Assembly: GCF_020005365.1 (NCBI RefSeq)
Contig: NZ_JACNML010000004.1
Coordinates: 1 to 64,000, forward strand
Direction: 5' to 3'
Length of the DNA stretch: 64,000 bases
From: Kangiella shandongensis
Lineage (GTDB): Bacteria; Pseudomonadota; Gammaproteobacteria; Enterobacterales; Kangiellaceae
Positions within the stretch are counted from its first letter, which is position 1. Each line of letters starts with the position of its first letter. Shown here piece by piece: positions 46,058 to 55,120 of the stretch. The notes under the pieces are model-generated. The model made no database searches, was not told the origin of the DNA, and saw only the letters and a list, made by a program, of their open reading frames with translations. Made by a program: the position numbers and the translations under genes.

Positions 46058-47268
46058 TGTTAAAAAGCTTTATGACATGGCTGGACGCACGTTTCCCTGC
46101 GACTAAAGTTTGGAATGAGCACCTGGCAGAATACTACGCCCCAAAGAACTTTAACTTCTGGTATTTCTTTGGTTCTTTAGCCCTTCTAGTTTTAGTTAAC
46201 CAGCTATTAACTGGTATTTGGTTAACGATGTTCTACAGCCCAAGCGAGCCATTTGCTTCGGTCGAATATATCATGCGTGATGTCGACATGGGTTGGATTA
46301 TCCGTTATCTACACTCGACAGGTGCTTCAGCCTTTTTCGTGGTGGTTTATCTGCACATGTTCCGTGGCATCATCTACGGCTCATACAAGAAGCCGCGTGA
46401 GCTGGTATGGATCTTCGGTATGATTATCTTTGTGCTGCTGATGGCAGAAGCCTTCATGGGTTACTTGCTACCATGGGGCCAGATGTCGTTCTGGGGAGCG
46501 CAGGTCATTGTTAACCTGTTCAGTACTATCCCAGTGGTTGGCGGTGATCTGGTTGAGTGGATCCGCGGTGACTTTACGTTATCACTGGCAACATTGAATC
46601 GCTTCTTCGCATTGCACGTGGTAGCAGTACCATTAGCCTTGGTTGCTATGGTGTTCCTACACATTGTTGCGCTACATAAAGTCGGTTCGAATAACCCTGA
46701 TGGTGTCGAAATCAAAGAGAAGAAAGATGAGAATGGTATTCCTCTAGACGGTATTCCTTTCCATCCTTACTACACGGTGAAAGATATTGTGGGTGTGGTG
46801 GTATTCTTGATGATCTTCCTAGCGATTGTATTTTTCGCACCAGACTTTGGCGGCTACTTCTTAGAGCGTCCAAACTTTGAACCAGCGAACCCATTGAAGA
46901 CTCCAGCGCACATCGCACCGGTCTGGTACTTTACACCGTTCTATACCATGCTGCGTGCTGTACCGGATCCGTTTGGTGGCTTCTTAGTGATGGCGGCGGC
47001 TATTGTGATTTTATTCCTATTGCCTTGGCTTGATCGCCAGAAAGTAAAATCAATTCGCTACCGTGGTTTGTCATTCAAGCTATTGTTAGCAGTATTTGTG
47101 ATTGCTTTCGTTATCCTGGGTGTTCTAGGTGTGATTCCAGTCACTGAATTCACCAAATGGTTAGGAAGAATTTGTACTGTGTACTATTTCTTCTTCTTCG
47201 TCGCGCTTTGGTTCTTACCGAAGTTCGAGAAAACTAAGCCAGTACCAGAGAGGGTAACAGACAAATGA
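46057..47268 (+). CDS. petB: Cytochrome b of the bc1 complex
   Basis: The 403-residue integral protein has eight TM helices. It carries the paired His ligands for hemes bL and bH (STGASAFFVVVYLHMFRG region and FFALHVVAVPLALVAMVFLHIVALH). The Qo-site motif appears as PEW-like PVWYFTPFY. It forms the quinol-oxidising core with PetA and PetC. The overlap with both neighbours indicates a single petABC transcript. Confidence 0.98.
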   Translation: MLKSFMTWLDARFPATKVWNEHLAEYYAPKNFNFWYFFGSLALLVLVNQLLTGIWLTMFYSPSEPFASVEYIMRDVDMGWIIRYLHSTGASAFFVVVYLHMFRGIIYGSYKKPRELVWIFGMIIFVLLMAEAFMGYLLPWGQMSFWGAQVIVNLFSTIPVVGGDLVEWIRGDFTLSLATLNRFFALHVVAVPLALVAMVFLHIVALHKVGSNNPDGVEIKEKKDENGIPLDGIPFHPYYTVKDIVGVVVFLMIFLAIVFFAPDFGGYFLERPNFEPANPLKTPAHIAPVWYFTPFYTMLRAVPDPFGGFLVMAAAIVILFLLPWLDRQKVKSIRYRGLSFKLLLAVFVIAFVILGVLGVIPVTEFTKWLGRICTVYYFFFFVALWFLPKFEKTKPVPERVTDK

Positions 47269-48152
47269 AAAAGTTAATTTCAGCTATTTTATTCCTGCTA
47301 CCCGTTGCAGCGTTAGCTGCGGGTGGTGGCACCACGCATCCAAACCAGAAAGCGAATATTAACTATAGTGATAAGGCCTCGTTACAAAACGGCGCTAAAC
47401 TATACGCTAATTACTGCCAGGGTTGTCACTCAATGCAATACGTGCGTTATTCACGTATTGCGCAAGACCTGGACTTGACGGAAGAAGAAGCTGAGCAGCT
47501 GATTCTGGGTGAAGGCAAGTTAGGTGATACCATGGATAAGGCTATGGACCCGGATCTAGCCAAGAAATGGTTTGGTGTGAACCCACTAGACCTGTCGCTG
47601 GCAGCTCGCGTTCGTGGTAACGATTGGTTATACAATTACCTGAGAGCCTTCTATATCGATAAGTCGCGTCCTTTTGACGTCAACAACACCGTTTTCCCTG
47701 GTGTTGGTATGCCGCACATTTTAGCAGACTTACAGGGCTTGCAGGTTAAGAGTGATGAGCTATTAGCCGCTGAAGAAGTGATTTCTATGGGTAAAGCTCG
47801 TATGGACGAGCTTAAAGCTGCAATTAAAGATCCTGAATCATCAGCAGAAGCGGTAGCGAAAGCTGAAGAAGGGGTTGCGCTGATCGAGGAAGAAATTCAC
47901 GATGCGCAGCTGGAAATTGCTCGTTTATCTCGTGAAGGCAAAATGTTCACTATCGTTGAAGAAGGTGAAATGACGCCAGAAGAGTATGACCATGCGGTTC
48001 GTGATCTTGTTGCATTCATGGCTTATACCGCTAACCCCGTAAAGCTCAAGAGTAAAGCAATTGGCCTCTGGGTCATGTTGTTCTTGCTTATCTTATTGGT
48101 GTTAGCTTACTTCTTGAAGAAAGAGTTCTGGAAAGACATTAAGAAGAAGTAA
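47265..48152 (+). CDS. petC: Cytochrome c1 of the bc1 complex, with coiled-coil insertion
   Basis: The 295-residue protein has a signal peptide (to about A19), the heme motif CQGCH at 51-55, the likely axial Met in GVGMPH (149), and a C-terminal TM anchor (about 266-285). Between the heme domain and the conserved MTPEEYDHAVRDLVAFMAY it carries about 60 residues (163-226) rich in Glu, Ala and Lys, predicted coiled coil. Many gammaproteobacterial c1 proteins have only a short loop there. The start overlaps petB by 4 bases. sspA follows. Confidence 0.96.
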   Translation: MKKLISAILFLLPVAALAAGGGTTHPNQKANINYSDKASLQNGAKLYANYCQGCHSMQYVRYSRIAQDLDLTEEEAEQLILGEGKLGDTMDKAMDPDLAKKWFGVNPLDLSLAARVRGNDWLYNYLRAFYIDKSRPFDVNNTVFPGVGMPHILADLQGLQVKSDELLAAEEVISMGKARMDELKAAIKDPESSAEAVAKAEEGVALIEEEIHDAQLEIARLSREGKMFTIVEEGEMTPEEYDHAVRDLVAFMAYTANPVKLKSKAIGLWVMLFLLILLVLAYFLKKEFWKDIKKK

Positions 48153-48208
48153 CTTGGTATTGATGAGCCTCAAGTTACTTGAGGCTCAAATTGTTTAGGA
48201 GAAAAAGT

Positions 48209-48841
48209 ATGGCCGTAGTTGCCAAACGTTCGGTAATGACACTTTATTCGGGTAATGATGTATACAGCCACCAGGCGCGTATCGTATTGGCGGAGAAGGG
48301 TGTTAACTATGAAGTTGTCGAGGTGACTTCAGACAAGGTTCCGGAAGATTTGTTGGATTTGAATCCTTATGGTTCGGTGCCGACTCTGATTGACCGAGAT
48401 CTGGTGCTCTATGAGGCAAGCATTGTCATGGAGTATCTGGATGAGCGTTTCCCGCACCCACCTTTGATGCCAGTCTATCCGGTGACTCGTGGTCGTAGCC
48501 GCTTGATGATGCATCGCATCGAAAAGGAGTGGTACAGTCAATATGAAATCATCGTCAATGGAACGGAAGCAAAAGCCAAAAAGGCACGTAAAGAGCTTCA
48601 AGAAAGCATCTTGGCCCTGTCGCCCGTTTTTGCGAGTAACCCTTACTTTATGAGTGATGAGTTCTCATTGGTTGATTGTGTGATTGCTCCTTTGTTGTGG
48701 CGTGCTGATAAACTCGGTATTGAGATCAGTGGCCGTGGCAGTAAAGCTATTCACGAATATATGGAACGTATCTTTGAGCGTGAATCTTTCAAGGTCAGCT
48801 TGACGGAAGAAGAACGCGAAATGAAACTTGGGTTAATGTAA
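48209..48841 (+). CDS. sspA: Stringent starvation protein A
   Basis: SspA is a GST-fold, RNA polymerase-associated protein involved in acid and starvation responses. The start ATG at 48209 follows AGGAG; the longer frame from 48179 has no such site. The 210-residue product has the thioredoxin-like N-terminus (MTLYSGNDVYSHQARIVLAEKG), the GST motif YGSVPTLIDRDLVLYEASIVMEYLDERFPHP in parts, and the helical C-domain. It sits between petC and sspB with a one-base overlap into sspB. Confidence 0.97.
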   Translation: MAVVAKRSVMTLYSGNDVYSHQARIVLAEKGVNYEVVEVTSDKVPEDLLDLNPYGSVPTLIDRDLVLYEASIVMEYLDERFPHPPLMPVYPVTRGRSRLMMHRIEKEWYSQYEIIVNGTEAKAKKARKELQESILALSPVFASNPYFMSDEFSLVDCVIAPLLWRADKLGIEISGRGSKAIHEYMERIFERESFKVSLTEEEREMKLGLM

Positions 48842-49281
48842 TGGCGAATGCAACGCCATTACAGCCCTACCTCTTGATCGCCTACTACGAGTGGATGGTC
48901 GATAATGATTGGACCCCGCAGGTTTTGGTCGATTGCTCGTACCCGGATGTTGATGTTCCTCAGCAATTTGCCAATGATGGTAAAATTGTCCTTAATATAG
49001 CGCCCGAGGCTGTGGCTAACTTTGAACTTAACCACGACTATTTAAGCTTCAGTGCGCGCTTTTCGGGTAAATCATTAAATGTTTATATTCCGATGAATTC
49101 CATCGTTGCTGTTTATGCACGAGAAAATGATCAGGGCATTATGTTCTCACCAAATATGTACGGTGATGACGATAATCAAGAGCCACCACAGGGTCCTGAC
49201 AATCATGACAACGGAGATGGACCGGACGACGAACCGCCGACTCCACCTAAAGGTCGACCAAATCTAAAAGTCGTCAAATAG
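48841..49281 (+). CDS. sspB: ClpXP adaptor SspB
   Basis: SspB delivers ssrA-tagged proteins to ClpXP. The 146-residue protein has the conserved substrate-binding fold (PYLLIAYYEWMVDNDWTPQVLVD in part, NIAPEAV, ISARF-like FSARFSGK). An acidic flexible linker rich in Asp, Pro and Gly follows, then a C-terminal ClpX-binding motif RPNLKVVK, nearly identical to E. coli RPALRVVK. It is translated from an ATG overlapping the sspA stop. Confidence 0.97.
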   Translation: MANATPLQPYLLIAYYEWMVDNDWTPQVLVDCSYPDVDVPQQFANDGKIVLNIAPEAVANFELNHDYLSFSARFSGKSLNVYIPMNSIVAVYARENDQGIMFSPNMYGDDDNQEPPQGPDNHDNGDGPDDEPPTPPKGRPNLKVVK

Positions 49282-49343
49282 CAGGCGACTTTCTTCTTAG
49301 TAAGAACTGCATCTCATTTCTTAAATTTATCTTAGCATTTTCT

Positions 49344-49380
49344 TATAATTTGAATACAATCAGTGGGACACATTGTATTC
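49344..49380 (+). promoter_or_regulatory. Promoter -10 and adjacent palindrome upstream of the M23 gene
   Basis: A perfect TATAAT (49344-49349) is followed after two bases by a perfect 9-bp inverted repeat GAATACAAT-N11-ATTGTATTC (49352-49380) spanning the expected start point. The position suits a repressor operator; a leader hairpin is the alternative. The -35 (TTAAAT) is weak. Confidence 0.5.
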
Positions 49381-49398
49381 AGGGAATAAGGAATTAAT

Positions 49399-50049
49399 AT
49401 GCTAAGAAATGCTGTTGGGGAGAACTCATCCAATAATCGTCGTGATGTAAAGGTGGTTCAGTACGTATTGAATCAGCGTCTCCGCTCTCGACCTGCCTTA
49501 ACGGTAGATGGTATCTACGGTCCAAATACTCAGGGCGCCATTAACTATTATCAATCTTCTCTTATGCGTCAACCTGATGGTATTGTCTCTCCTTATGGTA
49601 AGACCATAAAGAATCTATGGCCAGTGCGCTATAGTAATCCAACAGGTAAAGCTATTCGTACCGCAGATGCCTATGGTGAAGGGCATTATGGTGCATCCAG
49701 AGGACGCCGTACCCACGACGGTGCTGATTATATTTCACAACCTAACCAGAGCATCGAAGCACCGGTTTCTGGTAAAGTTGTGAGGATTTCCAGACCCTAT
49801 GCGTCAGGTGTTGATGCTAATGTCTTACAGGGTGTGGAAATTGAAGCGAGCGACGGTACTAAATGCTGGGTCTGGTACATTGAGCCAGCGGTGAATATTG
49901 TTAATCAGGTAGTGCAAGCTGGAACCAGCATTATTGGTAAAGCAAAAACCTTAACTAATCGTTATAAGAATGGTATTACCGATCATGTCCACGTGCGTAT
50001 ACATACCCGTTATGGTTCGCCAGTGAATCCGGAAACGGTCATTAAATAA
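49399..50049 (+). CDS. Peptidoglycan-binding M23 endopeptidase without signal peptide
   Basis: The 216-residue protein has an N-terminal PG_binding_1 domain (about 12-75; VVQYVLNQRL and VDGIYGPNTQGAINYYQ) and a C-terminal LytM-type M23 peptidase domain. The zinc ligands are all present: H106 and D110 in THDGAD, and H196 and H198 in DHVHVRIH. Family members cleave peptidoglycan cross-bridges. No N-terminal signal peptide is visible, which is unusual for a self-acting hydrolase and resembles phage endolysins or effectors delivered by a secretion system. A lipoprotein gene follows after 11 bp. Confidence 0.8.
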   Translation: MLRNAVGENSSNNRRDVKVVQYVLNQRLRSRPALTVDGIYGPNTQGAINYYQSSLMRQPDGIVSPYGKTIKNLWPVRYSNPTGKAIRTADAYGEGHYGASRGRRTHDGADYISQPNQSIEAPVSGKVVRISRPYASGVDANVLQGVEIEASDGTKCWVWYIEPAVNIVNQVVQAGTSIIGKAKTLTNRYKNGITDHVHVRIHTRYGSPVNPETVIK

Positions 50050-50060
50050 AGGTGCTCATT

Positions 50061-50438
50061 ATGAAAAGAACGGTTATTAAATTGTCTTTGATCCTCGGTG
50101 CCGCGTTGATCGTTCAATCCTGCAAAACCACCGAAACACGTTCAGTAGAGTCGCCATCAGAGGACGTTGTGAGTGGCAGTTATATCTACGGCCATGAAGT
50201 AAATTCATTCCAGCCCTGTGGCGAAAAAATCGAGTACTGGGTTGTCGGTAATGAAGGGGTAATGTCCCAGCTGTCCGAGCGTTATACGGGCATGGTGGGT
50301 AAACCGTATCAACCGGTATATGTGTCTTTTAGAGGTGATAAAATAGGGAAGGCAACCGATGGCTTTGCCAGTGACTATGACGGACAATTCAAGGTTCGGG
50401 AAGTGGTCAGCATGACCAATACCAATATCTGCCAGTGA
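50061..50438 (+). CDS. Small lipoprotein with NlpE C-terminal-like domain
   Basis: The start ATG at 50061 follows AAAGG by 8 bases; a GTG three codons earlier is possible. The 125-residue product has a lipobox VQSC (Cys 21). Its globular part (YIYGHEVNSFQPCG, YWVVGNEG, PVYVSFRGDK) resembles the OB-like C-terminal domain of NlpE-type lipoproteins. It is co-transcribed with the M23 peptidase, so it may act as its partner, inhibitor or immunity factor; this is inference from order only. Confidence 0.72.
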   Translation: MKRTVIKLSLILGAALIVQSCKTTETRSVESPSEDVVSGSYIYGHEVNSFQPCGEKIEYWVVGNEGVMSQLSERYTGMVGKPYQPVYVSFRGDKIGKATDGFASDYDGQFKVREVVSMTNTNICQ

Positions 50439-50453
50439 TTGTCGTTGGGATAT

Positions 50454-50484
50454 AAAAAAGCCCAGCAGTTGCTGGGCTTTTTTG
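50454..50484. terminator. Bidirectional Rho-independent terminator
   Basis: AAAAAAGCCCAGCA pairs with TGCTGGGCTTTTTT around a T-rich 2-base loop, with A- and T-runs on both sides. It separates the converging lipoprotein gene and dolP and can serve both. Confidence 0.92.
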
Positions 50485-50497
50485 ATCAACTGATTGA

Positions 50498-51025
50498 TTA
50501 GTTGATGTACTCGAATATTTTAACGACCTTTTTAACACCTGAGATATTGCGTGCAACCAACGCCGCTTTATCACCTTCTTCGCGCGTAACCAGTCCCATC
50601 AAAAACACTTCGCCAGCTTCTGTCGTTACTTTTATTCGCTTCGAGTCCAAACCTTTTTCCGCGGCCAGGCTGGATTTTACCTTGGTCGTGATCCAGGTGT
50701 CTGACATGGTGCTGACCTTGTTTGGATCGGCAACGCGCAGCTCGTTAAATACTTTACGAATTTCAGGAATGCCACGGATTTCATTCGAAACCTGGTTTTT
50801 TACTGCCTGGCTTGGTACCTGACCATAGATTAAAACGTACAGGTTATGGCTTTCGACTCCAATAAAGGAGGGCTTGTTTTTCGCTTCAATCGCATCCGTT
50901 AAGGTTAAAACACGACTTTCGATACTGCTATCCTCGGCTACCGTGCCGAATGTGGTACAAGCGGGTAATAGAAACAGCGCTGCCATAGCAATAGTAGAAG
51001 CGCGTAAGAGTTGTTGAATAGTCAT
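50498..51025 (-). CDS. dolP: BON-domain outer-membrane lipoprotein DolP (YraP)
   Basis: The start ATG at 51025 begins a type II signal peptide with lipobox LPAC (Cys 23); the longer frame overlaps diaA. The 175-residue protein has two BON domains (about 50-110 and 115-172), with GxVxxxxxK patterns such as VYILIYGQVPSQAVKNQV and AGEVFLMGLVTREEG. DolP supports outer-membrane integrity and BAM activity. It is the last gene of the lpoA-yraN-diaA-dolP set, 4 bp after diaA. Confidence 0.94.
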   Translation of the reverse strand: MTIQQLLRASTIAMAALFLLPACTTFGTVAEDSSIESRVLTLTDAIEAKNKPSFIGVESHNLYVLIYGQVPSQAVKNQVSNEIRGIPEIRKVFNELRVADPNKVSTMSDTWITTKVKSSLAAEKGLDSKRIKVTTEAGEVFLMGLVTREEGDKAALVARNISGVKKVVKIFEYIN

Positions 51026-51029
51026 GGGA

Positions 51030-51623
<594 letters not shown>

Positions 51624-51634
51624 CTAGTTGTTCT

Positions 51635-52003
51635 TTACCAGCCGGACAGTTGAAAGGCATTTTTAAGCCAATCGGCTGACAGGGATTTGTGCCCTAATGT
51701 TACGGAAACTACGTCAAAACGACAATTCAGTTGTTGATATTTTTTTTGTTGCTGCAGAAAAAATTGTGCCGTTTTAATAATTTTCTGTTGCTTTCGGTAA
51801 TCGACAGTCTCGGCACCACTACCGTGATTCGTGTTTGCTCGAAACCTGACCTCGATAAAAACCAGCGTGTCTCCATCTTCCATGATGAGGTCGATTTCAC
51901 CGTATCTTGAGCTGAAGTTACGTTCGACTAAACGTAACTTTTGTTGTGTTAAATATTTTTCAACATAACGCTCAACTTTATCGCCCTTGCGACGTGATAA
52001 CAT
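51635..52003 (-). CDS. yraN: UPF0102 family protein YraN
   Basis: The 122-residue PD-(D/E)xK nuclease-fold protein contains the conserved GEIDLIMEDGDTLVFIEVRFR, in which the Asp, Glu and Val-Arg positions match the endonuclease core. KGDKVERYVEKYL near the N-terminus is also family-typical. Cellular function is not established. It lies between lpoA and diaA, as in E. coli. Confidence 0.94.
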   Translation of the reverse strand: MLSRRKGDKVERYVEKYLTQQKLRLVERNFSSRYGEIDLIMEDGDTLVFIEVRFRANTNHGSGAETVDYRKQQKIIKTAQFFLQQQKKYQQLNCRFDVVSVTLGHKSLSADWLKNAFQLSGW

Positions 52004-52052
52004 AATCTTCCTTGATTGTTTTGACCTGTCGGGTAATTAAAGTTCCCCCAAC

Positions 52053-53882
52053 TTACTGATTTACAGGAATTACTTTCCCACTACGGAACAAGCCCCAGGA
52101 CAACTGACGAATAAATCTGCCGTATGAATCCATGGTTAAATCCCCGGATAAGCCGTTAACTTGATGGCCTGGGTTCTGCGCAAACTCTGGCAGCTCTGGA
52201 ATAATTCGGAAAGCATCATGACCGAGTGCAAAGAAACGGGCTAAGCTGTTTGTTGAATTTGGCACCAGCTGGCGCATACGTAGACGACTATCCTGAATGT
52301 CTTCGGTACTGCCCAGCATCCATGGCGCATCAGTAAAGGATATGCCATCCAGGTCGTTATCGCGAGTTGGATTGGTACTGCCGGTGTAAATGGCGGAGGT
52401 AGCGTATACAGGCAGATCGTAAGCGTAATAGTAGTTCAGGTACGGCTTAATAATTCGCGCCCTGTCCACTTTAGAGACCATAAAAATAAAGTCGGCTGTG
52501 GCAGAGCCCTGGCCGCTGGCTTCGACAGGAACATTGAGCAGGTTCTGTAAATCTTTCGCTCGCTTTTCTGCCTGATCGGCCCCCAGCATCGCCATCACCG
52601 CCGCTTTGACATTCTGGTTATGGGAAATGTTAGCGGTTTTTACAATAAACCCACCCATTTGCTCAAATTCTTCGGTAAATGCTGTGATGGCGCGCTTACC
52701 AAGCGAGGTGTCGGCATTAATGACGAAAGCACGACTTTGTCCTTGTCGAATTGCATGACGGGCTATCTGTCGTGCTTCATCCTCAATGGGTAGCCCGAAC
52801 TGGAAAAAATTATTAGGAACATAGCTTGAGTCCAGACGATTCAAGGCGAGCGTTGGAATCGGTAGGTTGGATTGAGCCACCAGCTCATCTATATTCGATT
52901 TAAGCAATGGTCCGACAATAAAATCTACGCCATCCTCGAATGCCTGCTGATACAGCGTTTGCATATCAATGCCATGGGTATCGTAAACCACCACATCCGC
53001 CGATTCGGCAATGTTAGCCTGCTGGTAGTAACCCGACATGAACCCATCGCGGATCAGTTGGCCTACAGGAGCCAGCTTACCCGTAATCGGGACGAAAAGG
53101 CCTACCTTTTGGGGTGTCGTCACAGCAAAGTCGATTGAGCCGATTTGGCTCATATCGATATAACTGCTGGCCGGATGTTCTGGGTAAATTTGTGACCATT
53201 CATCCATAGCGGCTGACATGCTGGAGGCGCTCCGTGCGTAACGATGATAGATAACTGCCATATCCAGCCAGCCAAGTACCTGGTGGTCTGCTGCTCGGTT
53301 TCGTTTTATTTCGATCGCTCCCAGCGGTGAGTTGATTAGCTCTTGCCAGGCTTTTTCACGCTGCTGCTCGGCAATGCGTCGATCATTATATTGTGATTCT
53401 GCCTGCAGGCGGGTGACGGCGGCATCAGCCAGCCGGTTATTGGCTGCCAGACTGTCAGCTAACTGGATAGCGTAGTGAGCCTGCCATGCTGGACTGTGTT
53501 GCTGTGGGTTGCCGATTGATTGTAATGAACGAATTGCTTCAAATGGCTTGTCCTGAGTTAAAGCCACTTCGCCAAACAACAGGTAATAAGCGTCACGCTC
53601 TTCAAGCGGCAGCTCTGTTGGCTGGAATGAGCGCAATAAGGCATAGGATTCAGCATCGGCGCCTTGTTCTTTATACGCAATCGCCGCCTTCAGTTTTAGT
53701 GGGGCTTGTGCAGTTCCTTGTTGCTTCTCTGCCTGGCTCAGGTAATACTCAGGAGGCTGAGCCACACGATCTCTGATACTGTGATCGGTATTAGTTCGAT
53801 TAGTCTGGGTCGTGACACAGGCTGTCAGTAAAACCCCGCTAATTGCTAATAACAGGTTCTTGTTAAAAGACTTTTTTGTCAT
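52053..53882 (-). CDS. lpoA: Penicillin-binding protein activator LpoA
   Basis: This 609-residue outer-membrane lipoprotein (lipobox LTAC, Cys 22) has an N-terminal TPR-like helical domain (about 30-240). A C-terminal periplasmic-binding-protein-like domain (about 255-600) includes VGLFVPITGKLAPVGQLIRDG and DFIVGPLLKSN. LpoA activates the class A synthase PBP1A from outside. It is divergent from rsmI across a 333-bp structured region. Confidence 0.95.
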   Translation of the reverse strand: MTKKSFNKNLLLAISGVLLTACVTTQTNRTNTDHSIRDRVAQPPEYYLSQAEKQQGTAQAPLKLKAAIAYKEQGADAESYALLRSFQPTELPLEERDAYYLLFGEVALTQDKPFEAIRSLQSIGNPQQHSPAWQAHYAIQLADSLAANNRLADAAVTRLQAESQYNDRRIAEQQREKAWQELINSPLGAIEIKRNRAADHQVLGWLDMAVIYHRYARSASSMSAAMDEWSQIYPEHPASSYIDMSQIGSIDFAVTTPQKVGLFVPITGKLAPVGQLIRDGFMSGYYQQANIAESADVVVYDTHGIDMQTLYQQAFEDGVDFIVGPLLKSNIDELVAQSNLPIPTLALNRLDSSYVPNNFFQFGLPIEDEARQIARHAIRQGQSRAFVINADTSLGKRAITAFTEEFEQMGGFIVKTANISHNQNVKAAVMAMLGADQAEKRAKDLQNLLNVPVEASGQGSATADFIFMVSKVDRARIIKPYLNYYYAYDLPVYATSAIYTGSTNPTRDNDLDGISFTDAPWMLGSTEDIQDSRLRMRQLVPNSTNSLARFFALGHDAFRIIPELPEFAQNPGHQVNGLSGDLTMDSYGRFIRQLSWGLFRSGKVIPVNQ

Positions 53883-53906
53883 AATTCCATTCTCAAGAAA
53901 TAATTA

Positions 53907-53939
53907 CAGGGGCTGTTGTTCTTTCATAAATCACCCCTG
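53907..53939 (-). repeat. Left copy of a 33-bp inverted hairpin repeat (lpoA-rsmI)
   Basis: Read on the minus strand it runs from CAGGGG to CCCCTG, and it matches the right copy at 54146 at about 27 of 33 positions in opposite orientation. Each copy can itself fold by its ends. Confidence 0.6.
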
Positions 53940-54145
53940 TTGTGTTTAAAATCACGCCAGTCGAGGCGTGAGATAGCAAAATTTAGTTATTCTAAATGAA
54001 TCGGCTCAGAACAAAGAGTAGCGTGATTTTAACCGCTACCCACAGGGCTGGGATTATTTTCCAGCCCAGCATTGTTATCAGTTGCATTAATAGACCGGCT
54101 ATTAACTGCGCCATCCACCGCGCTGGACAGAAAAATATTCTCCAG
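53940..54145. other. Hairpin-rich non-coding segment between lpoA and rsmI
   Basis: The 206 bp between the two inverted copies contain several further inverted repeats: TCACGCC/GGCGTGA, AAAATCACGC/GCGTGATTTT, GGGCTGG/CCAGCCC and GCTGGA/TCCAGC. There is no open frame of note. It must also contain the divergent lpoA and rsmI promoters, unless these lie outside the arms. Confidence 0.5.
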
Positions 54146-54178
54146 CAGGGGCGTTTTATGAAAGAATAACAGCCCCAC
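54146..54178 (+). repeat. Right copy of the 33-bp inverted hairpin repeat
   Basis: Begins CAGGGGCG and contains TTATGAAAGAATAACAGCCCC. It is the inverted partner of the copy at 53907, ending 37 bp before the rsmI start. Confidence 0.6.
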
Positions 54179-54215
54179 TATTTTATGCGTAAGCGCTTAA
54201 CAAGGCAAAGAACCC

Positions 54216-55109
54216 ATGACACATTTGACAGATTCTAACAAGACTAATTTTGAGACACAGCAAGAAGTTTCCGCCAGTGCTGGGGTACTCTATGTCGTTG
54301 CTACGCCAATCGGCAATATCGAGGATATCACTTACCGCGCTGTTAAGACATTACAGCAGGTTGACTTAATATGCGCTGAAGATACGCGACATAGTCAGCG
54401 CCTGATGGAGCATTACGCCATTAAAACGCCCATGATGTCATTACATGAACATAATGAAGAAGCGCGGATACAACAAATAACTGACAAACTGGAGCAGGGC
54501 AAGTCTATCGGATTAATTTCTGATGCCGGAACGCCGTTGATTAGTGATCCGGGGTTTAAGCTGGTTAGAGCGCTGCGAGCCAAGGGGTACCAAGTCAGTC
54601 CGATTCCCGGCGCCAGCGCTATTATCAGCGCTTTATCGGTTGCCGGTCTGGCTACCGACAGCTTTAGCTTCTGGGGGTTTTTGCCCGCTAAAAGCCGAGC
54701 CAGACAAGCTCGCTTTCAAGCGTTCAGTGAGCATAAGGAAACATTGGTATTTTATGAATCTTCGCACCGAATTGTTGACAGTTTGAAGGATTTGCTGGAA
54801 GTTTTAGGCGATAGGCCTATCGTTATCGCCAGGGAATTAACCAAAAACTTTGAAACAATCATCTCGGCTGACACGTCTATAGTAATAGAGACCATGTTAA
54901 CGGATTCCAACCAACAGAAAGGCGAGTTTGTACTCATGGTAGAAGGCAATGCTTCTGCCAGTGTTGGTTTGAGTTCTGAGGCTAAAGCGGTGATGAGCAG
55001 CTTACTGAGTGAGTTACCGCCAAATAAAGCCGCTAAGCTCGCAGCGCAAATTACAGGTGTTAAAAAGAAAGAGCTATATCAGTGGGCGCTGGAGCAAAAA
55101 GATAACTAA
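54216..55109 (+). CDS. rsmI: 16S rRNA (cytidine-1402-2'-O) methyltransferase RsmI
   Basis: The 297-residue tetrapyrrole-methylase-fold enzyme 2'-O-methylates C1402 in the 16S P-site. Conserved motifs are VVATPIGNIEDITYRA, CAEDTRHSQRL, LISDAGTPLISDPG and VFYESSHRI. The N-terminus has about 25 residues before the fold; the ATG at 54216 is the first available. It is divergent from lpoA as in E. coli (yraL-yraM). Confidence 0.97.
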   Translation: MTHLTDSNKTNFETQQEVSASAGVLYVVATPIGNIEDITYRAVKTLQQVDLICAEDTRHSQRLMEHYAIKTPMMSLHEHNEEARIQQITDKLEQGKSIGLISDAGTPLISDPGFKLVRALRAKGYQVSPIPGASAIISALSVAGLATDSFSFWGFLPAKSRARQARFQAFSEHKETLVFYESSHRIVDSLKDLLEVLGDRPIVIARELTKNFETIISADTSIVIETMLTDSNQQKGEFVLMVEGNASASVGLSSEAKAVMSSLLSELPPNKAAKLAAQITGVKKKELYQWALEQKDN

Positions 55110-55120
55110 TCGGAGGTTAT

